Positions 20,033 through 30,177 of a stretch of DNA of 36,756 nt are shown piece after piece. Numbering within the stretch: the stretch's first letter is position 1; the number at the start of each line of letters is the position of its first letter. Under the pieces are notes generated by a model, which was given only the letters and a program-made list of their open reading frames with translations, was not told where the DNA came from and did no database searches. The stretch comes from Stramenopiles sp. TOSAG23-2. Taxonomy: Eukaryota > Sar. A program made the translations under genes and the position numbers. The DNA is taken from NCBI GenBank assembly GCA_900128395.1, contig LT649334.1, forward strand, positions 1 through 36,756. The letters run 5' to 3'.

Positions 20033-20778
20033 GACATATATTACTATAGTGAATAATAGAATCTTTCTATTTACAGAAAATGGAATGCAGAAATTAATGT
20101 AGAAGGATATTTACATGTGTATGGCTAATATTTTTTATTGCAAGCAAGCTAGACCCGTTTGTTGTTATGTATTTTAGTCGTCTAAGTGGACTAAGAAAAC
20201 AACAACAAAAAAAAGTTTTAGTTATTGTGTTATTGTGTGACATGATATTTTTGATAGAAAATTGTACTTATTAGAATAATCAACAACCTTGAATGATTGA
20301 AAGAAGTTGAAAGCACGTTGAACTTTTAGTTTCATTTTTTTTGCAGGTTTGGTTGATATTAATAAGGCTTGAAAACGTTTGCCATAATATCAATATGGGG
20401 ATGCACGATGGTTTTATTATATGTATAACTATTTACAATAGTCAGAATTTTAATAAGCAACACATAACTGTGCTAATTTTCTGTCATCTATTCTATAGTA
20501 CTATAATAAAAATATTGTTCTACCATTCCAGCATCATTAATAATAATAAATATACACATGCACGTAATATTTATAATTTATATAGTGGATATATATAACA
20601 AGCATATTAAACACTGTAAAAAGATCATCACAGCCACACAAATATCAATTTATACGTAATAACAATTGACAACTATTTGTATTTTATTTCAATGCTTCTA
20701 TTAAAAGAAAGAATGTCAACATAACTTTACATAGTATATATATATATATATATATTTAGTTTTATTAAATAAGTGAAC
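20033..20778. promoter_or_regulatory. Divergent upstream region before the GCC2/GCC3 gene
   Basis: 746 bp. It includes a TAGTCGTCT motif (20175-20183), a pyrimidine tract ending in tttgcag|gt (20331-20347) that looks like a 3' splice site, and a 21-bp TA tract (20735-20755) ending 24 bp before the ATG. The 85-codon frame at 20341-20598 starts from a non-ATG codon and has no recognisable features. Confidence 0.5.
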
Positions 20779-23700
20779 ATGTTTAAACGATATAATAGTA
20801 ATAACATTATAAAGTTATTATTAATATTGCTGCAGACTTGTAGTATAATTGATGGGCGTAAAATTCATAAAATAGAATACTTGAAACCGCGACGATTGGT
20901 TGCATGTACACCGGCTAGTACACCTGTAGATATCAATGCATTTGCTGGAGTATCAGGAGATATTACTATTCTAGGCACCCTTGATGGTAGTGCAAGAATA
21001 AATATAATAGGTTATCAACAAGCATGTTCCACCACTACATATACAAGTGCACCTGCCACAACGTCGATAGTTCCTACTGCAAATGGGGATGGATCGGTTA
21101 CATTTTCCGGTGTGCAACCATCTTCTTCTGGTCGCTTTAGTATCTGTTTATCATGCGACAATGGTGCAACTTTTTCTATTAATGTGGGTGTCTATCGCGT
21201 AGAACCGCAGATAGTAAAGAACCATACGTTTAACTTATATAATAATAGAATAGGATATATCAATGTTTCAGGGTATGGACTAGATATAATAGATCGTTTA
21301 AAATTAGTAGACGAAGAATATGGGTGTGAGAAAAACGATGATCCAACTACAAAAGCACCAGAAACAATAATCACTATACCAGAAGTTGGAATATATAATA
21401 CTTATGCGATTTTTGGCCCATTTTTACCAGTTAACACGACGTACGTAAATAAATTTCAAGTTTGTTATGCTTTTGATGGAATTACATTTAATAACCGTAT
21501 TGGAATATTATATATCAGACCAGTTTTTACATACGAAGCTGATACAAATTTCACCTTAGTCTTAAATGGCCCGTACGATGATTCTTTTCACGCAAACGAT
21601 TCCAAAATTGCAATGGCATTGTATAGTTTTCAAACTTCGTGCGCTGATAGTAGTACAATCACAACCGACGGTTTTAATATTGATCCCAGCACTTTATCAA
21701 CTACAGTTGCAATTCCATCAGAATGCGCTGATCCTGCCTACATAGACCAGAGCACTTGCGAGGCGCAAGGAGAAATATGGATTACAGGATCTGGATGTAG
21801 CAAAGCACATTCTGAGATAATCGATACCTACACTTCTAATGTTGCATGTACGACACAAGGTACATGGGTAACACCATGTTCTGTCACTTCAGGTGGAAGA
21901 GAAATTGATTATGAAAAATGTGTTGCTGCTGCTAGCACATGGGACAATGTAAATAACACATGTACAAATTCAGACTATACCTCTAATACTGCATGTACGA
22001 CACAAGGTACATGGGTAACACCATGTTCTGTCACTTCAGGTGGAAGAGAAATTGATTATGAAAAATGCGTTGCACCTGCAAAAACTTGGATAACAGGTGC
22101 AGAAACAGGTTGTGTAGATATGTATAATAATAAGGATATTTGCAACGCAGACAGTTCGGCTAAGTGGATACAACTAATCAATACCATTTTATTTTCTGGC
22201 ATATCTACAAGAATTTCAGGATTGTATCGAATCTGCTATGGCACAGACGGTACAGATTTCTCTACGGAACTTGGTATGTTGGAAATTTTTGGTCGAGTTG
22301 ATTACAAGGCAACTTATCGCTTAAGTTTTAGTTTTGCTGCATCGATTATAGTTACTGGGGCTGGTTTAGATACATCAAATCGGATCCTTGCCATTGCGAG
22401 TGATTCATCATGTACAAAGTATTTAGAGCATAGTTCTTACACTGGTGCACCAGATCTTACATCCGTTGTTCCATCAGTTACGCTCAATCGAAATGCTGTT
22501 TTTCCAAATGTGCTTGGTGAAATGCTTGGAAATTACAAACTTTGTTTCAAATTTAACGATAAAGATGGTTACATTAAGGATATTGGAACCTTATCTATTG
22601 TTTGTGGAGACGGTATTATAACACGGGAAGGAAGTAGATTATGCTCTTCCTGTGCACCTGGATACTACGATAGCATTGATGATGAAGGGATGGCATGCCT
22701 ACCATGTCGGAAAGGTCAATACTCACTGTCGTCTGGCAGTGAAACTTGTGAAGAATGCATTGCTGGGAAATATGCACCGGAAGATACGTGGGGAGAGGAA
22801 TGTTTAGAGTGCGCATCGGGGTATTACTCCGATACAAATGCAAGTGCCACCTGTACAGCATGTAATGCAGGTCAATACAATGCTCTTTCAAATAGAGTGG
22901 AATGCATTCAATGCGACCCTGGGAGATTTTCGACCTATAGCGCTGCATCTGCTTGTGTTGATTGCGATATAGGCCAATATGTGGGAACCTCATCGGCTGC
23001 AAATTGTATTCTATGTAGGGTTGGTTACTACTCTGATGAAATGGGTTTAGATGCATGCAAAAATTGTCTTTCTGGTAAATTTATCGGAGTTGAAGGCGTA
23101 TCGACATGTTCCTTATGTAAAACAGGTTATTACGTCAATGTTAATAATAGTGTAAGCTGCAACGAGTGCCTCGCTGGTCAATATCAAGATGAATTTGGTT
23201 CTTATGAATGTAAGTTTTGCGCTGTTGGATTTTTTCGCCCTGACGATGACTCGCCCAATAGACGAGATCCTTCCTCTTGTATTCCATGCGCCCCAGGTTT
23301 ATATTTAAATAGCATTGGACAAATAGCTTGCAAAGATTGCGAAGTTGGTTACTATCAAGACGAGGAAGGAAAAATTGAATGTAAGGCATGTGGCCCACGT
23401 ACATATTCGAAAGAAAAATTTTCAACGTGTCTTCCACAATGTGCTTGTCCTACAGGATATTTTGGCACTAAACCACATCTCTCAATTGATTTAAATAGTA
23501 TGTGCGAAGCATGTCCACCGGGACATGTGTGCGATAGGGGAAAAGTAGTTGTTAATGATGCGACGATAATAGCTAATATTCCAACTAATGCAACTATTCA
23601 TTATGAAAAAGAAATATGTGATCCAGATTTAGAAGGTACAAATGTATATTTCTGCACATCGAAATCATCAAATCGAGCGATTGTGCCACCAGGATACATA

Positions 23701-26700
23701 GCGATTCCAAACGATTACCATACCACGTTCAAGAACAAATCTGACATAGAATTGTGTCCTAAAGGCAGCAACTGCAATCTAGGCGTTGCGACACCTTGCA
23801 CTGCTGGAAAATATGCCCCTATTGAAGGCATGCCACATTGCTATGAGTGTCCAGCTGGAAGATATTCAAATAGCAGTGGTTTCAGTGAATGCGATATATG
23901 CCCCGAAGGTTATTTTTGTCCTGCCAGCACGTCGGTGCCATGTCGCTGTGGAGTTAACAACGAAAGGCTTCAAGATTGTGGTTTATATACCGCATATGAA
24001 ATAGGGGGTCCACAACAATTTTATTGTCCGTTAGGTTCTCCGTATAGATTAACGGCACTTGCTGGATGGTATACCCTTGGTGATGATTATGATATAATGG
24101 AAGAACAGACTAGGTGTGAAGTAGGTGGAGAATGTATAATGGGAAATAGAACTGTCTGTCCTGGAGGGCGATATCAAGATGAAATTGAAACTAGTGCATG
24201 CAAAATTTGTATTCCAGGTATGTTTTCAACACCACCTGTAGTAGCGGAAAATGATTTAAATGTACTTTGTACTGATTGCCCAGTCGGACGTCGAGCACAA
24301 AATCCAGAGATGACGTATTGCGATGCTTGTATTCCCGGAAAATTTAACAATGTGCTTGCTCAAGCTACTTGTAAAAATTGTAACCCAGGCCTTTTCTCGA
24401 ATACAAATGCAACAGTTTTCTGCACGCAATGTTATAGAGGTCAATGGAACGCGGAACCAGGAAGGACATATTGCGATTTTTGTTTACAAGGATCAGATAC
24501 AGAAAATCAAACAGGATATACGAAATGTGTCAATTGTCCACCTGGTAGAGTAACTCCTCGTATCGCTACTGGCAAGTGTGATTTATGCCCTGCAGAGCCT
24601 GCACAGTATCAAGATGCATCAGGCGGCATGTATTGTAAAAATTGTTTGCCTGGCCGCGCTAGTAACGACGCGCGAACAGGATGCTCAGAAAGTGGTAGAA
24701 ACGTTATTTATCGACGATCGGTTGTTCATACTGAGTCTTATCCGTATGTACGGTCGCGGCATCATTTGCAGGCATATTTTGAGTTGAACGCCGACCCAAC
24801 AAGGACGATAGAATTCGATGGTGAAAAGGTTGCAGTTTCAACTCAACGAAAAGAAGTTTATGGCTACGAAGTGCAGTATGGCACAGATCGTTCCTTTTCT
24901 GATCTTACCCGTGTTTCAAAAGTTCGCGGGCTATTGTTGAACCATGAAATGAAAGTAACACCACCAGAAGAATTCGCAGGAGCAAATAGTATATACATCA
25001 AAAATGAGAACGTACAAGAACCATATTGTGCAGATCCAAATGGTAACAAATTGCCAAGTAGTGACGAAACAGAATTTGACATGTCAATGTTTAGCAATGA
25101 TACGACGACATACGATCAAATATGTAGACTTCGCACTACGCAACGCGATTGTAACACCATGCAAGAGATTCAAACAGCAGGAGAGACTATTGTTCCTTGT
25201 GTTTGGATAGTGCCGCTGCTACTATGGCCCTGCACTGCTCAACTCGGTACCCTAAATGCAGGACAACCTGGGTTTGATTGTGGTGCGATAGTCGTTGAAA
25301 CGAAAGAAAATCTTTTTGATGATTGTGTCTATGCACGCGTTGTTCCAGTTTTGATGCCTGATCCGTTCAAACCAGGAGGTGACATCCCGATGATTGTTCC
25401 ATTAAGAGCGTCTGGCTCTGTTTATGTCGATAATCCAAATCCTTTCACAAAATTTCTTCCATGGACAACTAGTAGAAAGTGTGGCGATAGTCGTTACTTG
25501 GAAACTAGAATGAATGCGTTGAAATATGGATATGGAAAAAATATGGATGTTAAAAAGCTAGTGAACGATGTGTACGGGGAAGAATTCTTACCAGACCCGT
25601 ACAAATGGGAATGTGTAGAGTGCCCATATGGGGGAAGCTGCAAAGGGGATATATTTTGGGAAGGAATTAAACCTTTGTTTGGAAATTGGAGGGCAAGAAG
25701 GAAGGGAATGATAGAGTTCTATCGTTGTACATACGAATGGGCTTGTCTGGGAGTGATGAATTTAGATTTTGAGGCACGTGGCTATATGAGATCAGAAGCT
25801 GCAGAGACATGGACCACTGCCGATTACATGCCAAATGCAGCTGTATCTCACCCAAATGCAGAATGGGCAAAACGACAATTTGCATTAGAATTAGATGAAG
25901 ATGGTGAAGTGGTAGAAGAAGAAGAAGGAGAAGGAGGGGAAGATGACTCAGCTGGTGTAAATGGTACTGCCGATGGTCGAGGGGCAGATGTACCAGAATT
26001 ACAAGCCGTCACAGATCAAAATGTAGCCAGTGGCAACGAAACAAGCTACGATGAGATTGATAAGAATGAGGGTGGGTTAAGTCTTCAAGCATTTGCCAAT
26101 GGGCCAATTTTAATCACAGAGTCTGATAATGGAATCGATATTGTTGATGATTTCAATCTTGCAGTAATAAACCATCGTGAAAAATGTTTGTTTGGGTATC
26201 GTGGTCCTGTTTGTGGGTTGTGTATCACCGAACCGAAATTTTTCATGTCACCCGAGGGTTGCAAAAATTGTGAGGCGCAGGAGATAAGCACGCAAGACAT
26301 TATTAATACGGTGCTTCTCGCATTACTTATTATAATCGTCTGTCTTTGCATATACATGTTGATTAAAAACCAACTTGATAATCTTGAAGCTATGGATGCT
26401 ATCATATCCGATTTAAAGTTGCTATTGAAAATCATGATGAATTTCATGCAATTGCTTTCAAGTATACCTTCTATTATTTCGATAGAAATGCCACCGCAGC
26501 TGTTTTCGTTCTTGGTTAGTATCAACTTTGTCCAGTTTGATATGGGGGGTATAATTGGACTCCCATGTATTGATCAAGGGGATGCGTTTGAAGCATATCA
26601 ATTAGACTTGATGATTATGGGTGGTCTCTGCGGTGCAGTTGTACTAAAATCAATTATAGCTGTGATGCGAAAAGCGGGATATTGCCCAAAGTTTTGCGGA

Positions 26701-28152
26701 GGTAGATTAGAAAGAAAAGTTGTAGAAAAAGGTGAAGACGAAAGTGCTCGTGATAAAATACGAAAACATTTAATGAAGTTGAAAAATTTAAAAACGACGG
26801 AGACATTAACGAAGAAACAAGAATATATGAGAGCACTGTTAAAAGAGCATGCGGAGGGCAATACGAAAGGAGGATTGCACGCATTACACAATGGCGGCGG
26901 CGCTGAAGAGGAGGGGGAGGAGGAGGACGACGGGCCAAAGACAATAACTGACGTTTTGTATGGTGCGCGTACTACAATTTTCATGATCATGCTTTTTTAT
27001 CACACACCTACTATGGTTAAAACGTTTAATTTCTTTCGTTGCGTCACAGTGGACGAGATAGACTACTTAGAGATGGATTTGCGAATTATTTGCTGGACAC
27101 CTAGGCATATAGGCATGTGTATGTTTGCTGGTTTTGTGGCAATTCTTTATGGAGTTGGATTGCCGTTAGGTATTTTTTTGTTTTTAGTCAAGAAACGTTG
27201 GGAACTTCATAAACCGCAATTAAGAAAAGCATTTGGTTTCGTAATGGGCGATTACAAGCCAAATGCATTTTTTTGGGAAACACTAATTATTGTTCAAAAA
27301 ATGCTATTGACGGGTGGGTTGGTTATGTTCTATGAACAAATCACTATTCAAATTTCCTTAGCTATCATATTTTCTGGGATGTACCAAGTGCTGAGCGCAC
27401 TATATGATCCATTTGATAGTTATGCTGCTGGATTGTTGAACACTATTACAGCGGTAACTGAAACCGTAGTATATCTATCTGCTTTAGCTCGTCGTGCGAT
27501 GGAAACTACACCTTCGACAGAGGAAAGTGGGCAAGAGGACGTTGTAGGTTTATTTATTGTCATTGTTTTACAAGTTGCGTTTGCATTTTCACTCGTTGCT
27601 GCTGGTATATCCGTGTATGATAATGCAAATGCAATAGAAGCGGAAATGGGCGAAGATGGTTGGGATGATGACGATGTAGACCAGAGGACATATAAGGAAA
27701 AACTAGTTGGAAAGTACCATGAGAATAAATATAAATTGTCCTTACATCATATGACTGGTGGTCTACTTGGGAAAATGTCAGTTCATCATCCAGACTACGG
27801 TAAAGGCGATGGTCCAAGGACAATTGATAAACCTAGTACTGGATTAAAAAAATTGCCGCCCCATCTCCAAAAACGTATACATCACAAGAGAAGGAAAAAG
27901 AAGAGTCGCAAATCAAGCCCGAATGGACGTAATTCTCAATCTCCTGAAAGAGAAAGTAATGTTCAAGGGCGATCTTCGTTAATGAATGGTTATAGAAAGA
28001 ATAAATTGAAAAAGAAATCAAGAAAGAAACAAAACAACAAAAAGAAAGGAGAAGAAGCATCCCTATCGGAACAAGCTGGTGCAAAGAAAAAAATGTTAAA
28101 ACGAAAGAGAAGAAAGATGAAAAAATTTAGTGTGACAGCAGAAGAGATTTAA
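20779..28152 (+). CDS. Large GCC2/GCC3 cysteine-rich multipass membrane protein
   Basis: The frame is open from a GTG at 20773; the first ATG is two codons on at 20779, giving 2457 aa. A signal peptide is likely (KLLLILLQTCSIIDG). Residues about 40-600 contain repeated Ig/filamin-like beta units (SGRFSICLSCDNGATF, SGLYRICYGTDG) and a 49-residue tandem duplication. Residues about 607-1300 hold a dozen or more GCC2/GCC3 (ephrin-receptor-like) modules of the form C-x-x-C-x-x-G-x-Y/F-S/Q-x-x-x-G-x-x-x-C. After a large extracellular region, about seven or more hydrophobic segments span 1840-2282, starting LLALLIIIVCLCIYMLI and ending FIVIVLQVAFAFSLVAAG. The segment YQVLSALYDPFDSYAAGLLN recalls the end of TRP-like membrane domains. 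The cytosolic tail is Lys/Arg-rich. A surface sensor or channel-like protein is inferred; ligand unknown. Confidence 0.88.
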   Translation: MFKRYNSNNIIKLLLILLQTCSIIDGRKIHKIEYLKPRRLVACTPASTPVDINAFAGVSGDITILGTLDGSARINIIGYQQACSTTTYTSAPATTSIVPTANGDGSVTFSGVQPSSSGRFSICLSCDNGATFSINVGVYRVEPQIVKNHTFNLYNNRIGYINVSGYGLDIIDRLKLVDEEYGCEKNDDPTTKAPETIITIPEVGIYNTYAIFGPFLPVNTTYVNKFQVCYAFDGITFNNRIGILYIRPVFTYEADTNFTLVLNGPYDDSFHANDSKIAMALYSFQTSCADSSTITTDGFNIDPSTLSTTVAIPSECADPAYIDQSTCEAQGEIWITGSGCSKAHSEIIDTYTSNVACTTQGTWVTPCSVTSGGREIDYEKCVAAASTWDNVNNTCTNSDYTSNTACTTQGTWVTPCSVTSGGREIDYEKCVAPAKTWITGAETGCVDMYNNKDICNADSSAKWIQLINTILFSGISTRISGLYRICYGTDGTDFSTELGMLEIFGRVDYKATYRLSFSFAASIIVTGAGLDTSNRILAIASDSSCTKYLEHSSYTGAPDLTSVVPSVTLNRNAVFPNVLGEMLGNYKLCFKFNDKDGYIKDIGTLSIVCGDGIITREGSRLCSSCAPGYYDSIDDEGMACLPCRKGQYSLSSGSETCEECIAGKYAPEDTWGEECLECASGYYSDTNASATCTACNAGQYNALSNRVECIQCDPGRFSTYSAASACVDCDIGQYVGTSSAANCILCRVGYYSDEMGLDACKNCLSGKFIGVEGVSTCSLCKTGYYVNVNNSVSCNECLAGQYQDEFGSYECKFCAVGFFRPDDDSPNRRDPSSCIPCAPGLYLNSIGQIACKDCEVGYYQDEEGKIECKACGPRTYSKEKFSTCLPQCACPTGYFGTKPHLSIDLNSMCEACPPGHVCDRGKVVVNDATIIANIPTNATIHYEKEICDPDLEGTNVYFCTSKSSNRAIVPPGYIAIPNDYHTTFKNKSDIELCPKGSNCNLGVATPCTAGKYAPIEGMPHCYECPAGRYSNSSGFSECDICPEGYFCPASTSVPCRCGVNNERLQDCGLYTAYEIGGPQQFYCPLGSPYRLTALAGWYTLGDDYDIMEEQTRCEVGGECIMGNRTVCPGGRYQDEIETSACKICIPGMFSTPPVVAENDLNVLCTDCPVGRRAQNPEMTYCDACIPGKFNNVLAQATCKNCNPGLFSNTNATVFCTQCYRGQWNAEPGRTYCDFCLQGSDTENQTGYTKCVNCPPGRVTPRIATGKCDLCPAEPAQYQDASGGMYCKNCLPGRASNDARTGCSESGRNVIYRRSVVHTESYPYVRSRHHLQAYFELNADPTRTIEFDGEKVAVSTQRKEVYGYEVQYGTDRSFSDLTRVSKVRGLLLNHEMKVTPPEEFAGANSIYIKNENVQEPYCADPNGNKLPSSDETEFDMSMFSNDTTTYDQICRLRTTQRDCNTMQEIQTAGETIVPCVWIVPLLLWPCTAQLGTLNAGQPGFDCGAIVVETKENLFDDCVYARVVPVLMPDPFKPGGDIPMIVPLRASGSVYVDNPNPFTKFLPWTTSRKCGDSRYLETRMNALKYGYGKNMDVKKLVNDVYGEEFLPDPYKWECVECPYGGSCKGDIFWEGIKPLFGNWRARRKGMIEFYRCTYEWACLGVMNLDFEARGYMRSEAAETWTTADYMPNAAVSHPNAEWAKRQFALELDEDGEVVEEEEGEGGEDDSAGVNGTADGRGADVPELQAVTDQNVASGNETSYDEIDKNEGGLSLQAFANGPILITESDNGIDIVDDFNLAVINHREKCLFGYRGPVCGLCITEPKFFMSPEGCKNCEAQEISTQDIINTVLLALLIIIVCLCIYMLIKNQLDNLEAMDAIISDLKLLLKIMMNFMQLLSSIPSIISIEMPPQLFSFLVSINFVQFDMGGIIGLPCIDQGDAFEAYQLDLMIMGGLCGAVVLKSIIAVMRKAGYCPKFCGGRLERKVVEKGEDESARDKIRKHLMKLKNLKTTETLTKKQEYMRALLKEHAEGNTKGGLHALHNGGGAEEEGEEEDDGPKTITDVLYGARTTIFMIMLFYHTPTMVKTFNFFRCVTVDEIDYLEMDLRIICWTPRHIGMCMFAGFVAILYGVGLPLGIFLFLVKKRWELHKPQLRKAFGFVMGDYKPNAFFWETLIIVQKMLLTGGLVMFYEQITIQISLAIIFSGMYQVLSALYDPFDSYAAGLLNTITAVTETVVYLSALARRAMETTPSTEESGQEDVVGLFIVIVLQVAFAFSLVAAGISVYDNANAIEAEMGEDGWDDDDVDQRTYKEKLVGKYHENKYKLSLHHMTGGLLGKMSVHHPDYGKGDGPRTIDKPSTGLKKLPPHLQKRIHHKRRKKKSRKSSPNGRNSQSPERESNVQGRSSLMNGYRKNKLKKKSRKKQNNKKKGEEASLSEQAGAKKKMLKRKRRKMKKFSVTAEEI
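21844..22067 (+). repeat. 147-bp (49-aa) in-frame tandem duplication
   Basis: Bases 21844-21920 and 21991-22067 are identical over 77 bp, with a period of 147 bp. Third codon positions are also identical, so the copy is recent or has been homogenised. Each unit encodes ACTTQGTWVTPCSVTSG and ends in DYEKCVA. The intervening halves are less similar. Confidence 0.93.
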
Positions 28153-28174
28153 AAAAAATATACGCGCTCTTAGA

Positions 28175-28201
28175 TATACGAGTCGTATTCGTATGCATAT
28201 G
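28175..28201. other. 3'-end module between convergent GCC2/GCC3 and Sfi1-like genes
   Basis: Tatacg, then agtcgtattc, then gtatgcatatg, in an interval of only 53 bp between two stop codons. It matches 14067-14096 in its first 6 and last 11 bases, although the genes are unrelated. The position suggests a shared 3'-end processing or termination signal. Confidence 0.5.
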
Positions 28202-28205
28202 TATT

Positions 28206-29654
28206 TTACAACGATTCTAAATCAATAGAAGAAGTATTACCAACTCCACTGTATCTAAATTTCCATTCATGACCAGCAAGTTTCTTTATTTTCTTTTTCT
28301 TTGTCTTGGTAAATAATTCAATATAGTAATCATCATCCTCGCTATTTCCCCCCCCTTCATCTTCATTTAAGCTATTGTAATCATCATCATCGTCATAATC
28401 AGCGTTTGCAATTTTTTCTAATAATTTCAAAAATTCCACGTCATCTAAATTTTTATCATATATAGGAACATCGACGTTTTTTTTACCTGGAGTATTGCTA
28501 TTCATGGCGCCACTATTCTTATTCTTATTATTCATATTGCCACCAGAAGTAGTTCTTTTATAATATTCATCTGTCAATTTCATTGTTTTCTTTTGATAGG
28601 ATACAACATCTTCTTTTGCAGTTGCAAACAATCGTTCTAAATCTTCTGGCAATTCAACTGGTTGTAATTCCTTCGGCACTAAACATAATTTTTGCCAATG
28701 GTAGAATCCAATTACTAACTTTTTTCTTTTCCATCTACCAATTGCCATTTGTATTAAATGTCTTAATCTATTTTTTCTATTTTTAGCATTTATACAAAAA
28801 GTGTGCCATGCTTTAAATGCAGTTGAGATGTCTTTATTTTTCATATGTGATAATAATTTTAACCTTGTTGCAACAACTTCTTTCACATGCAATTTCCAAT
28901 TTTGAAATAATAATGTTACATAACGATTATTCCAAAAATGTACAGCTTCACGTAATGCACGTTTATGATACAATGCAACACGCCTAGAAAAGGATGCCCA
29001 ACGATTATAGCCAAACTTTAATTGTTTTCGCAAAACTCCATTGAACAATTTATTTATTAAATACCTTGTTCGTTTTCTGCGTTTTAGAAAAGAACACCAA
29101 CGACGAAATAATTGATATGTTTCACGTTTCTGCCAGTATCGTATTGCCATACCATTCATTTCCATCTCACGTTCCCTTGCAAAATAATATACCCCTGCCT
29201 GCCATTGTACAAACAAGTTTCGTAAGTTTCTTTTTTTCCAAAATCTTGATGCAATTTCTAATTGATATTTATCACCTTCTTGCTTTGATAAAACAAAATC
29301 CATCCATATCCCCCAGGCCTGTTTCTTATCAGGTCGTGTTACAACTCGTTTTAAAAGCTGCCATTGTTGATATCTATATAAAAATGCATTGAAACCTTTG
29401 CGTAAGTTCCGTTGTTCAAAACGTTTTAAAAAATCTATTTGCTGAGATTTTTGTTTTTTTAAATAAATTTTCCACAGGAAAAAAAATTTGCGTGATTTAA
29501 ATTTATATCGGATCCGAGCAAATAGATTTTGTTTCTTCGGTTTTAATATATTAGTAGTTATATTTGCAAATTCAAACATTTTTTTTTTACTTGTTGAATT
29601 TAGTTTCGATACAATTGGAACTTTTGTTGGCAAACGATATACAATCGACGCCAT
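28206..29654 (-). CDS. Sfi1-like centrin-binding repeat protein
   Basis: The frame is open to 29705, but that codon is GTG; the first ATG is at 29652-29654, giving 482 aa. From about residue 40 to 340 there are about eight helical units of 30-40 residues, each with a hydrophobic pair and a central tryptophan: FFLWKIYL, AWGIWMDFV, LFVQWQAGV, LFRRWCSFL, GYNRWASFS, LFQNWKLHV, AFKAWHTFC, GFYHWQKLC. This is the Sfi1 repeat, a long single helix that binds a centrin at each repeat, at spindle-pole bodies, centrosomes and basal bodies. The C-terminal third is low complexity: Asn-rich, then an Asp/Glu-rich stretch (ADYDDDDDYNSL) and a Lys-rich patch. Sfi1 of yeast is longer, so this is a short version. 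A 13-bp TA tract ends 28 bp before the ATG. Confidence 0.85.
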   Translation of the reverse strand: MASIVYRLPTKVPIVSKLNSTSKKKMFEFANITTNILKPKKQNLFARIRYKFKSRKFFFLWKIYLKKQKSQQIDFLKRFEQRNLRKGFNAFLYRYQQWQLLKRVVTRPDKKQAWGIWMDFVLSKQEGDKYQLEIASRFWKKRNLRNLFVQWQAGVYYFAREREMEMNGMAIRYWQKRETYQLFRRWCSFLKRRKRTRYLINKLFNGVLRKQLKFGYNRWASFSRRVALYHKRALREAVHFWNNRYVTLLFQNWKLHVKEVVATRLKLLSHMKNKDISTAFKAWHTFCINAKNRKNRLRHLIQMAIGRWKRKKLVIGFYHWQKLCLVPKELQPVELPEDLERLFATAKEDVVSYQKKTMKLTDEYYKRTTSGGNMNNKNKNSGAMNSNTPGKKNVDVPIYDKNLDDVEFLKLLEKIANADYDDDDDYNSLNEDEGGGNSEDDDYYIELFTKTKKKKIKKLAGHEWKFRYSGVGNTSSIDLESL

Positions 29655-30177
29655 AATTAATTTGTGTACAATAACTTTGTGTATATATATATATCCACAA
29701 GACACAACGTGTTGAATAGAAAGATTACCTATGGTCTATATATGTGTATATGGAATCTGATATATACCATTTTATCTATCCTCGTATCATATATATATAT
29801 TTATTTGAAAATGTACTGTAATTCTAAGTAATGCACTAATGATGTGCTAATAATTAATAAAATTTTTTTTTTTTTTTGTCATCACAGGTGCACAGCACAA
29901 TACTGTATAGTAATGCCAATAATATTATTTACGACTGGAATAATAAATAACGTCCGTGCATCCAGGCAATGCTGTGTCCATTGAAATATAGCACAGACAC
30001 AAGGGGTGTTATTTTCAAGTTGGCATTTGGAAAATGTTATAGGCATAATCAAAAACCAACAAACAAAAAAGGCAATCATCCCCAGCAATCCAGCAATCAT
30101 CTTCTACTAAAATAAAAAGGTAGGTCATAGACTTTGAATTGCACAATTCAAACAAATTTATTAATAATTAAATTTGT
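29655..30177. promoter_or_regulatory. Divergent upstream region of Sfi1-like and AlkB-like genes
   Basis: 523 bp. Next to the Sfi1-like ATG there is a TA tract (29682-29694). A run of about 15 T's followed by gtcatcacag|gt (29863-29889) looks like a 3' splice acceptor on the + strand but may be chance. The part from 29885 to 30100 is markedly less AT-rich and contains a possible small minus gene. Confidence 0.5.
29882..30100 (-). CDS. Possible small membrane or secreted protein, 72 aa
   Basis: ATG at 30098-30100 to TGA, 72 codons. It begins with a hydrophobic segment (IAGLLGMIAFFVCWFLIM) that would serve as a signal peptide or membrane anchor, followed by four cysteines (KCQL, CVC, HCL) and a second apolar stretch (LFIIPVVNNIIGITI). 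The DNA is clearly richer in G+C than the flanking non-coding DNA, which favours a real gene. It has no recognisable family and lies only 77 bp from the AlkB-like start, so it could also be a transcribed leader of that gene on the other strand. Confidence 0.35.
   Translation of the reverse strand: MIAGLLGMIAFFVCWFLIMPITFSKCQLENNTPCVCAIFQWTQHCLDARTLFIIPVVNNIIGITIQYCAVHL

Noticed and set aside
20341-20598. 85-codon + frame upstream of the GCC2/GCC3 gene
   Set aside because: It starts from a TTG, is Ile/Asn/Tyr-rich and lies in a promoter-like region.
22616-23056. 146-codon minus frame opposite the GCC2/GCC3 modules
   Set aside because: Its His/Tyr/Cys pattern is the mirror of the periodic Cys-rich repeat on the coding strand; a shadow frame.
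26598-26990. 130-codon minus frame opposite the acidic linker of the membrane protein
   Set aside because: The Pro/Ser/Leu-rich text is the complement of Glu/Gly codons in the sense gene.
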